From the NCBI GenBank assembly GCA_039190275.1, contig JBCCYF010000052.1, forward strand, positions 1-28,416: a DNA stretch of 28,416 bases, written 5' to 3'. Source of the stretch: Halovulum sp039190275. Its GTDB lineage: Bacteria; Pseudomonadota; Alphaproteobacteria; Rhodobacterales; Rhodobacteraceae. The translations under genes were made by a program, and so were the position numbers. Shown in pieces: positions 22,588 to 28,416 of the stretch. How positions within the stretch are numbered: position 1 is the first letter of the stretch; every line of letters begins with the position of its first letter. The notes below the pieces were generated by a model, which was not told where the DNA came from, did no database searches, and saw only the letters and a program-made list of their open reading frames with translations.

Positions 22588-22625
22588 GGCCCACAGGTTG
22601 GGCCGCCCCACCCAGGGGACGGCCC
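22588..22625 (-). terminator. Overlapping hairpins after the haloperoxidase gene
   Basis: On the minus strand, just after the stop at 22633, an 11/10-nt stem GGGCCGTCCCC/GGGGCGGCCC with a 5-nt loop (22600-22625) is followed by GGCCCA-ACCTG-TGGGCC (22588-22604). The two share bases and cannot both form. There is no T-run. It is probably a transcript-end or attenuating structure before the TPR gene. Confidence 0.45.
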
Positions 22626-22632
22626 ATCGTAC

Positions 22633-24366
22633 TTAGCGTGCGCCGATCCGCCGGGTGCCGCCGTCGAAGGTCGGTACGGTCAGGACAAACGGGTCGGTCG
22701 GATAGCACAGCGCCTGCTCCTCCAACATACCGATCGCGATCTCCTCGCCCATCCGCAGGCTGTCGTGGTAGTCGGTGTAGAAGTGTACACCGCCCATGTT
22801 CCGCGCGATGGAGATGTTCGCAGCCAGCTTGTTCAACTCGCCTTCCAGGGTCAGGAACGGCCCCGCCGTATCCGCTACAAGTGCGGCACCGGTGGCATCT
22901 GCGGTATAGGCCAATGGCACGTCGCCGATCTCGCGTCGAACAAAGGCTTCGGTCGCGCCGCGGCGGACAAACTGCGTCGTGGTATCGAAATAGGCTTTCA
23001 ATACTGTGACGCAGGCGCCAGCCACCGTCGCGTGCCCGGCCCCATAGGAGGGATGCATGGGCGAGCCTTCCTGGAAGGCCATGGGCAACAGCGCATTTCC
23101 GGTCACAGCACGCACCGCATCCACAGTCGGCTGTATGGCGGCCTCCATATCGGCAAACTGGCTGCCAACGCCCGGGAACGCCGCCTCGATCTCGGCAGCA
23201 TATTCAATCCGACCAGCCAGCGCTTCGGGCCGCAACCGGATATGCGTGTTGAACTTCTGAAAGCGCACCGCCTTGAGCGCGCGGGTTGCCACTTCGGTCA
23301 CCAAGGTCAGGATATGGGGACCGCCATAGAGCGCAAAACCGCCTGCCTGACGCGCGAACTCCCCATGTGCACCGCTGGCGCGTTGGGTGAACAGTCCGCC
23401 CGATCCCGAGAGCGCACCGAAACCGGGATCGAACGGGGTGCCCATGCCCAGCAGGATCAGACAGGCATTCAGATACGCTTGGTACAGAGCATCATCATGA
23501 ACGTAGCTGGCCATATCGCGCGGTGTTGTAATGAACCGCCGCGCCGCGTTTGAAAACAAGGTTGCATTGTCCCGAACATCGCAGCCCTGCTGAACTTCCA
23601 GCCAGTCCGCACGGTTGATCATCCAGTCGGTGGTTTCGGCCACGGGTACGCGTTGGTCGATCTGGTTGACGCCATAGGTAATACGCCCGTCCGCGACGGT
23701 GTCGGCACCCGCTTGATCAGCGGTACCGATCAACATGAACTGGGACAGGTATGGCCCCTCGGTCGCCCCGACACCAGAGCCCCGGAACAGCGTCTGTTCG
23801 GTTACGTCGCCTGCTGCGTCGGTCTTTCGTGGTCGGCCCGTTCCGCTTGCCGGGCGATAGGCAAACCCGTTCAACCGGGCCGCGCTGGCCTGCACCGCGC
23901 CGTTGCCCGCCCCGGCCTGAAGTGCGGTCAGGGGCTCATCCCGGATCAGGGCCAACTCATAAACCTCGGCCATCTCGTAGGCCAACTCATCCGAGCCCAT
24001 TGCCGGCGCAGGGTCCATCGTCACGGCCTGGGCATCAGGGCCCTGCAAGTCATAGGTTATGCCGGCTGTCGGCGCCTCCCACCGGCGGCGCGTTGTGCAG
24101 GCAGTCGCCACTGGTACGTTGTAGTTAAACGCGTCGATAAATCCGGCATCGATGGCACTGCGAAACGCTTCGAAGTCCCTTGCGTCCCCGATCAAGCCGG
24201 TGGCCGGATCATGCGGTAGACCCTTGGTAAAACTCATTGCGTAGTTTGCGTGCGCGAAAGCCTGTTCATCGCCATTTGCAACATGATCTGGATGGGTGCG
24301 TGCCCGCGCCATTTCGGCGGCATCGATCCGGGCTTGGTAAGATTTCACTCGACGATTCTCGGTCAT
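22633..24366 (-). CDS. Algal-type vanadium-dependent haloperoxidase
   Basis: The 577-aa product belongs to the vanadium haloperoxidase family. These enzymes use H2O2 to oxidise bromide, iodide or chloride to hypohalous acids, often causing halogenated volatiles. Alignment by eye to algal bromoperoxidases gives KFNTHIRLR (Lys371 and Arg379), GSPMHPSYGAGH (His438, Gly444, His445) and NISIARNMGGVH (Arg522, His528, the residue bonded to vanadium). Spacings match the algal enzymes. The Ser expected two residues before the catalytic His is Ala443. There is no signal peptide. The ATG (24364-24366) follows GAGGG. Family is confident; halide preference and activity cannot be read from sequence. It shares the AT-rich upstream gap with the divergent DUF1491 gene. 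Confidence 0.88.
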   Translation of the reverse strand: MTENRRVKSYQARIDAAEMARARTHPDHVANGDEQAFAHANYAMSFTKGLPHDPATGLIGDARDFEAFRSAIDAGFIDAFNYNVPVATACTTRRRWEAPTAGITYDLQGPDAQAVTMDPAPAMGSDELAYEMAEVYELALIRDEPLTALQAGAGNGAVQASAARLNGFAYRPASGTGRPRKTDAAGDVTEQTLFRGSGVGATEGPYLSQFMLIGTADQAGADTVADGRITYGVNQIDQRVPVAETTDWMINRADWLEVQQGCDVRDNATLFSNAARRFITTPRDMASYVHDDALYQAYLNACLILLGMGTPFDPGFGALSGSGGLFTQRASGAHGEFARQAGGFALYGGPHILTLVTEVATRALKAVRFQKFNTHIRLRPEALAGRIEYAAEIEAAFPGVGSQFADMEAAIQPTVDAVRAVTGNALLPMAFQEGSPMHPSYGAGHATVAGACVTVLKAYFDTTTQFVRRGATEAFVRREIGDVPLAYTADATGAALVADTAGPFLTLEGELNKLAANISIARNMGGVHFYTDYHDSLRMGEEIAIGMLEEQALCYPTDPFVLTVPTFDGGTRRIGAR

Positions 24367-24457
24367 TGGACCCTCGCTGGATAACTTTTACAATTAATTC
24401 GTATTGAGGGTCATAGAATTCGCCGAAGCTCAGTATTTCGCAGTGCGAATAACCACG

Positions 24458-24506
24458 ATTATAGATGGCAAATAGCTCAGATACTTAAATCCAATGATGT
24501 CCATCA
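24458..24506 (-). promoter_or_regulatory. AT-rich upstream region of the haloperoxidase gene with a consensus -10 and a dyad
   Basis: The gap (24367-24588) is clearly more AT-rich than its surroundings. On the minus strand a perfect TATAAT (24458-24463) lies about 90 bp before the haloperoxidase start, without a good -35. A dyad TGATG-GA-CATCA (24495-24506) lies about 30 bp further upstream. The weak -35 and upstream dyad fit an activator-dependent promoter, which is inference only. Confidence 0.4.
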
Positions 24507-24588
24507 CCTGTAATAGTGGGTTTAGGCACATTACGGACCATCTACGGGACAGCTTGCATTCAGCCCCCGGGCCGATTAACCCGGCTGG

Positions 24589-24918
24589 ATGATCAGGCTA
24601 ACCGCTGAATTCTGGGTACAGGCCTACCTCGCACGCCTGCGGTTGGCTGACATCCCCGCCTTTGTGACCGCGCGCGGCGACAACACGGCAGGTGCCGTTC
24701 TGGTGAAACTCAATCCGCTGGATGGAACGGCACGCGCGTTCACGCGCAGCTATGGCCCGGACGGCGCACGGGTCTGGGCGCCCATCGCCACCGGAGCCGA
24801 GCCTGAGGTCGACCAGGCCATCGAACGTCAGCGCAGCTTTGATCCCGACCTCTGGGTGATCGAAGTTGAAGACCGCGCCGGACGCCATTTGCTCGACGAA
24901 GACGGTCTGACGGGATAG
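24589..24918 (+). CDS. DUF1491 family protein
   Basis: The 109-residue protein matches DUF1491, a small family common in alphaproteobacteria and without known function. The N-terminal AEFWVQAYLARL, the central GAVLVKLNPLDGTA and the C-terminal RSFDPDLWVIEVEDRAGRHL are the recognisable blocks. The ATG at 24589 has a weak Shine-Dalgarno. It ends 9 bp before recO on the same strand, so they form a two-gene unit. No catalytic motif is visible. Confidence 0.85.
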   Translation: MIRLTAEFWVQAYLARLRLADIPAFVTARGDNTAGAVLVKLNPLDGTARAFTRSYGPDGARVWAPIATGAEPEVDQAIERQRSFDPDLWVIEVEDRAGRHLLDEDGLTG

Positions 24919-24927
24919 TCACAAGGG

Positions 24928-25659
24928 ATGGAATGGCGCGAACAGGGTGTGCTGCTCAGCGTGCGACCCCACGGCGAAACCGCCGCGATCATCGAAGTTC
25001 TGACCGAAGCGCGCGGCCGCCATGCCGGTATCGTGCGCGGGGGGAACGGTCGGCGCATCAAACCCATCCTGCAACCGGGCGCGCAATTGGATCTGACCTG
25101 GCGCGCCCGGCTGGAAGACCATCTTGGAAGTTTCACAGCCGAACCGGTGTTCGCGCGTGCAGCCCTTATGTCCGACCGTTTGGCACTTGCCGGGCTATCG
25201 GCGGCAACCGCTCTGATACGGCTGGCTTGGGCCGAGCGTCAGGCGCACCCCGCGCTCTATCGCGACACCGAAGCCCTGCTGGACCGGATGGAGGTCGGGG
25301 ATGAATGGCTTGCCTACTATGTGGGTTGGGAGCTGCATCTGCTTTCTACCCTTGGGTTTGGCCTGGATCTGAGGGCCTGCGCCGTGACGGGCGCGACGGA
25401 GGAGCTGATTTACGTCTCGCCGAAAAGCGGCCGGGCGGTCGGGGCCGTGGCGGGTGCGGATTGGAGTGATCGCCTGCTGCCGCTGCCAGCATTTCTGCGC
25501 CCCGAGGTCAGCGAGGCACCGATCACCGCACAGGATCTGCGCGACGGGTTACGGACAAGCGGGTATTTCCTGACCCACTGGTTGTTCCCGGCACTCAACA
25601 AGTCCGGACCGCCCCCGGCCAGGGACCGGCTGTTACGTGCGGTCAACAAGCTGTCCTGA
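24928..25659 (+). CDS. recO: DNA repair protein RecO
   Basis: RecO (243 aa) works with RecR and RecF to load RecA on SSB-coated single-stranded DNA in gap repair. The N-terminal OB fold carries MEWREQGVLLSVRPHGETAAIIEVLTEARGRHAGIVRG (conserved pattern across residues 1-38). The helical C-terminal domain contains EALLDRMEV and WELHLLSTLGFGLDLRACAVTG. The zinc-finger cysteines found in some RecO proteins are not present here; only one Cys remains at that position. The ATG at 24928 follows AAGGG and lies 9 bp after the DUF1491 gene. It converges on the lipoprotein gene. Confidence 0.95.
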   Translation: MEWREQGVLLSVRPHGETAAIIEVLTEARGRHAGIVRGGNGRRIKPILQPGAQLDLTWRARLEDHLGSFTAEPVFARAALMSDRLALAGLSAATALIRLAWAERQAHPALYRDTEALLDRMEVGDEWLAYYVGWELHLLSTLGFGLDLRACAVTGATEELIYVSPKSGRAVGAVAGADWSDRLLPLPAFLRPEVSEAPITAQDLRDGLRTSGYFLTHWLFPALNKSGPPPARDRLLRAVNKLS

Positions 25660-25662
25660 TCC

Positions 25663-25695
25663 GGTCCGGGGCGGGTTACCCACCGCGTCGGGACC
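25663..25695. terminator. Imperfect hairpin between convergent recO and hslJ-like genes
   Basis: Outer arms GGTCC (25663-25667) and GGACC (25691-25695) enclose a second pairing region GCGG/CCGC around GGT-TACC. It fills the 38-bp gap between two convergent stops and could act for both, but no T-run follows. Confidence 0.3.
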
Positions 25696-25697
25696 AG

Positions 25698-26105
25698 TCA
25701 GGTTGACGGTCCTTCGGCGGCGCGGAAAAACAGGCTCTGGCCGGTGTCATTGCTCAGCAGAAGGCTTTCACCGGCTATTTCGCTGAAATCCATGGACTCG
25801 AGCGCCAGAAAGAACCCCTCTTCCTGGCGAAGCTGCGCGCAAGACCTTTCGGTCGGGGTGATATCCGTAAACTCAACCCAAGGCAGCGGGGCGGTCTGAG
25901 TGGCCGTAAAGCTGTTGCAGGGTCCGGTTCCCAGCACACGGCCCGAGCTCAGCAGACGTAGGCTCGCGCCATAGGTGGCTGGCGCGTCATTAACCTCCAC
26001 CAAGCTCCAAACGGTGCCGGTCGGTGCTGCCTCGCCCACGGTGTCCGGCAACTGTGTGCAGGCGGTCAGCCAAAAGCCGACCACGATCAAAGCGCGGATG
26101 CGCAT
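25698..26105 (-). CDS. META-domain (HslJ-like) lipoprotein
   Basis: The 135-residue protein has a lipoprotein signal ending in the lipobox LTAC (Cys15-16 region), so it should be anchored in the outer or inner membrane. The mature part is a META/HslJ domain: TVWSLVEVNDAP, then GRVLGTGPCNSFTATQ, then TDITPTERSCAQ. The two Cys of the domain may form the usual disulfide. HslJ-type proteins are heat-inducible or linked to novobiocin resistance in E. coli; a role here is not established. The start at 26103-26105 was chosen over an in-frame ATG 18 codons upstream because AGGAG precedes it and the signal peptide then starts correctly. Confidence 0.85.
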   Translation of the reverse strand: MRIRALIVVGFWLTACTQLPDTVGEAAPTGTVWSLVEVNDAPATYGASLRLLSSGRVLGTGPCNSFTATQTAPLPWVEFTDITPTERSCAQLRQEEGFFLALESMDFSEIAGESLLLSNDTGQSLFFRAAEGPST

Positions 26106-26137
26106 CCCGAACTCCTCATAAATCCGCAGTGGCCGTA

Positions 26138-26166
26138 TACTTAGCAAGATGGGGCACAAAGCCCAA
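26138..26166 (-). promoter_or_regulatory. Possible promoter of the META-domain lipoprotein gene
   Basis: On the minus strand TTGGGC (26161-26166), a 17-bp spacer and TAAGTA (26138-26143) lie about 30 bp before the start. Just beyond it GGGC-ATT-GCCC (26174-26184) may form a small hairpin near the end of the mcd transcript. Confidence 0.4.
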
Positions 26167-26232
26167 GGCCTGCGGGCATTGCCCTGTCCGGCCCGAAGTA
26201 GCGCCCAAACCTGCCTCGGGTCACACCCCGCC

Positions 26233-27918
26233 TTACTGGAGCAAGCGCCGCGCGATCACCTGGGCCTGGATTTCGGCGGCACCCTCAAAGATGTTCAGGA
26301 TCCGCGCATCGCAGAGCACTCGGCTGATGGGGTACTCGAGCGCGAAACCATTGCCGCCGTGAATCTGAACCCCATTGTCCGCTGCCGACCACGCAACCCG
26401 CGCTGCCAACAGCTTTGCCATGCCAGCTTGCAGGTCGCAGCGGCGGTCGGCATCCTTTTCGCGTGCGGCGAAATAGGTCAATTGCCGCGCGACCATGATC
26501 TCAACCGCCATCATCGCCAGCTTTCCATAGACCCGCGGGAACGCCATTGTCGGTTTACCGAACGCATGTCGGTCCGTGGCGTAGGACATGCTTAGTTCCA
26601 GCGCGTTTTGGGCCACGCCTATGGCACGTGCCGCCGTTTGGATCCGTGCGCTTTCGAAGGTCTGCATAAGCTGCTTGAACCCTTGCCCCTCTGCGCCGCC
26701 TAAAAGGGCATCACCACCCACACGATGTCCATCCAGCGCGAGGGTGTATTCCTTCATCCCGCGATACCCCAGAACCTCGATCTCACCGCCCGCGATCGTG
26801 GGATCGGGGAACGGCTCCGCATCGGTTCCCCTTGTCTTCGGGGCCAGAAACATGCTCAGTCCGGCGTAGTTATCAGTGCCCGGCACCGTCCGCGCCAGGA
26901 CCGTCATCAGGTCCGTCCGCCCCCCGTGCGTGATCCAGGTCTTGTTGCCCGTGATAACCCAGTCCTCATCTTCCCGGACCGCCCGTGTCCTGAGCGCCCC
27001 AAGGTCAGAGCCTGTGTTGGGCTCAGTAAACACGGCGGTGGGCAGGCAGGCGCCGCTGGCCAGTTTGGGCAGCCAGTCTGCCTTCTGCGCGTCGGTCCCG
27101 CCGCAAAGGATCAGTTCGGCCGCAATCTCGGACCGCGTTCCCAGAGATCCCACACCAATATAACCCCGGCTGAGCTCTTCACTCACGACACACATCGCCG
27201 TTTTACCCATTCCGGTTCCGCCGTATTCCTCGGGGATAGTGAGGCCGAACACGCCCAGATCGGCCATTTCCTCAACCACGGCAATTGGGATGAGTGTGTC
27301 ATCCAAATGCCACTCATGCGCAACCGGCACCACCCGCTCGTCTGCGAAGCGCCGAAAGTGGTCGCGGATCGTTTCCATATCCCCGTCCAGGCCGGTATTG
27401 CCCACGGTTGCATTGCCCTGGTCTTCGGACATCAGGGTTACCAAACGTTTCCGCGCCAGATCGCTGTTTCCATGGGCCCGCAACGTTGCCACTGCCGGCG
27501 TGTCGCGGAAGGCCTGCTGCGCTGCGGGCGCCACACCCAGATCGGTAAGCCGCACCAGTTCGGTCTGGCTCATCGGGATGCCGCCTTCGATCTGGGCCAG
27601 ATATTCGCCGAAAGCGATCTGCAGGATCAGTTCTTCAACCTCGCCCAATTGCGCGTCGGCACTCAGATGCTCGGCCCAGAACCGAAGCTGCCTTAGGCTT
27701 TCGACATATGTGGCGAGCCAGGCAAGCCCATGCGCTGCCTGCTGCTCCGCGTCCAAAGCCGAGGTCGAAATCTGGTCTCCGTCTCCGATCAACCGCCTCC
27801 GCACCGCCTCCCGCGCTGCGGCCTCCACCGCCTCAGCTGCGGATACGGCAGATGTGACCAGCGGGACCAGATCGGGGATCAGGGCAGCGGCGTCAAATCT
27901 ATGGCGTGGGTCGGTCAT
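26233..27918 (-). CDS. mcd: (2S)-methylsuccinyl-CoA dehydrogenase
   Basis: The 561-aa flavoprotein has an acyl-CoA dehydrogenase core (about residues 178-561) plus an N-terminal helical extension of about 175 residues, as in methylsuccinyl-CoA dehydrogenase. That enzyme oxidises (2S)-methylsuccinyl-CoA to mesaconyl-CoA in the ethylmalonyl-CoA pathway of acetate assimilation. The core shows EEYGGTGM, FTEPNTGSDLGALRT, WITHGGRTDL, RIQTAARAIGVAQNAL and the C-terminal NIFEGAAEIQAQVI with the Glu found at the catalytic position of many family members. MTDPRHRF (27916-27918) was chosen because an upstream extension runs into the promoter. Another acyl-CoA dehydrogenase of this fused architecture is possible but less likely. 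Other pathway genes are not in the window. Confidence 0.85.
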   Translation of the reverse strand: MTDPRHRFDAAALIPDLVPLVTSAVSAAEAVEAAAREAVRRRLIGDGDQISTSALDAEQQAAHGLAWLATYVESLRQLRFWAEHLSADAQLGEVEELILQIAFGEYLAQIEGGIPMSQTELVRLTDLGVAPAAQQAFRDTPAVATLRAHGNSDLARKRLVTLMSEDQGNATVGNTGLDGDMETIRDHFRRFADERVVPVAHEWHLDDTLIPIAVVEEMADLGVFGLTIPEEYGGTGMGKTAMCVVSEELSRGYIGVGSLGTRSEIAAELILCGGTDAQKADWLPKLASGACLPTAVFTEPNTGSDLGALRTRAVREDEDWVITGNKTWITHGGRTDLMTVLARTVPGTDNYAGLSMFLAPKTRGTDAEPFPDPTIAGGEIEVLGYRGMKEYTLALDGHRVGGDALLGGAEGQGFKQLMQTFESARIQTAARAIGVAQNALELSMSYATDRHAFGKPTMAFPRVYGKLAMMAVEIMVARQLTYFAAREKDADRRCDLQAGMAKLLAARVAWSAADNGVQIHGGNGFALEYPISRVLCDARILNIFEGAAEIQAQVIARRLLQ

Positions 27919-27967
27919 GCATCGGGCCTTTTGTTGCGGTGCACAGGAAGCGTTCGCAGTTGCACGC

Positions 27968-27996
27968 ACCCTAGTCGGATTTCCGTGGCAGGTCAA
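27968..27996 (-). promoter_or_regulatory. Promoter of mcd
   Basis: On the minus strand TTGACC (27991-27996), a 17-bp spacer and TAGGGT (27968-27973) lie about 50 bp before the mcd start, the same design as the str promoter. The upstream 28000-28055 is AT-rich (AATAATATTTAT, and ATTAG repeated twice around AAATTTT), which could be an UP element or regulator site shared with the divergent permease gene. Confidence 0.65.
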
Positions 27997-28105
27997 TTAC
28001 TCGCGCAATAATATTTATCAAAGGCGATGTGATTAGAAATTTTATTAGTCTTGCGTCTCTGCGGATCGCCTGCCAGACCAGAGGCCGCATCCGAAGGACC
28101 CTTCC

Positions 28106-28416
28106 ATGACAGAGCTGCTTGTCCAATACGGTACAGTGGTGATTGCAGCCACATCCGTGATCGCGCTCATCGCGGGATTTGTTAAGGGTGCCGTGGGATT
28201 TGCGCTTCCAATGATCATGGTCAGCGGCGTCGGGGCACTGATGTCAGCCGATGCCGCCGTGGCCGCGATCATCGTCCCGGGTCTTGTGACCAACGCCCAG
28301 CAGGCCATCCGCGACGGCCTGTCCGCTGCAATTGAGACGGCATGCAAGTACTGGCGTCTTAACCTGATCCTTCTGCTGCTGATCGGGATTTTTGCTCAGT
28401 TGCTCGCCATTTTGCC
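28106..28416 (+). CDS. TSUP (TauE/SafE-like) permease, N-terminal part
   Basis: The first 103 codons of a membrane protein are present; the window ends inside it. The TSUP-like pattern is AGFVKGAVGFALPMIMV (about residues 22-38), inside two or more hydrophobic helices, with VPGLVTNAQQA after it. The second half of the visible part has another helix (LILLLLIGIFAQLLAIL). The family exports or imports sulfite, sulfonates or organic acids; the substrate here cannot be told. The ATG at 28106 has an AAGGA Shine-Dalgarno at 28094-28098. It is divergent from mcd, so the 187 bp between them hold both promoters. Confidence 0.8.
   Translation, partial: MTELLVQYGTVVIAATSVIALIAGFVKGAVGFALPMIMVSGVGALMSADAAVAAIIVPGLVTNAQQAIRDGLSAAIETACKYWRLNLILLLLIGIFAQLLAIL

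Noticed and set aside
22327..23553. Plus-strand open frame opposite the haloperoxidase and TPR genes
   Set aside because: Shadow of two well-supported genes, with unlikely residue composition.

Overview
The window is a high-G+C alphaproteobacterial chromosome segment, most likely from a marine Rhodobacteraceae (roseobacter-type) bacterium. This is inferred from the protein sequences, the order of the transcription/translation genes, a methylsuccinyl-CoA dehydrogenase of the ethylmalonyl-CoA pathway and an algal-type vanadium haloperoxidase. No database search was possible, so the taxon is a judgement.

Layout. (1) 1-4143, minus strand: the str operon rpsL-rpsG-fusA-tuf, with tuf cut by the window edge. 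A sulfotransferase-like gene sits between fusA and tuf, where normally nothing is found. The operon starts at a near-consensus promoter (TTGACA-17-TAGGTT, 4115-4143) followed by a leader of about 220 nt. (2) 4144-9067: about 5 kb of accessory genes between rpsL and rpoC. It holds a membrane GGDEF-EAL protein (minus), a secreted protein of unknown function (plus) and a DUF4240 protein with an unrecognised N-terminal half (plus). (3) 9011-21230, minus strand: secE-nusG-rplK-rplA-rplJ-rplL-rpoB-rpoC. A promoter precedes secE, structured leaders precede rplJ and rpoB, a twin-hairpin repeat lies between rpoB and rpoC, and a clear hairpin-plus-T terminator follows rpoC. (4) 21235-24366, minus strand: an exported TPR protein and an algal-type vanadium-dependent haloperoxidase. 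(5) 24589-25659, plus strand: a DUF1491 protein and recO. (6) 25698-28416: an HslJ/META lipoprotein (minus), (2S)-methylsuccinyl-CoA dehydrogenase mcd (minus, with its own promoter), and the start of a TSUP-family permease (plus).

Functionally, most of the window makes ribosomes and RNA polymerase (L1, L7/L12, L10, L11, S7, S12, EF-G, EF-Tu, beta, beta', NusG, SecE). Growth-rate and autogenous control probably act through the promoters and RNA leaders. The accessory genes suggest c-di-GMP turnover, halide/peroxide chemistry, sulfonation and C2 assimilation.

The points most worth a second look are the sulfotransferase inside the str operon, the haloperoxidase with Ala at the expected vanadate-binding Ser, the two-part DUF4240 protein, the twin-hairpin repeat with a related hairpin upstream of rplJ, and the GCAA-tetraloop hairpins in the rplJ leader. 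No RNA genes, CRISPR arrays, transposases or integrases were found.
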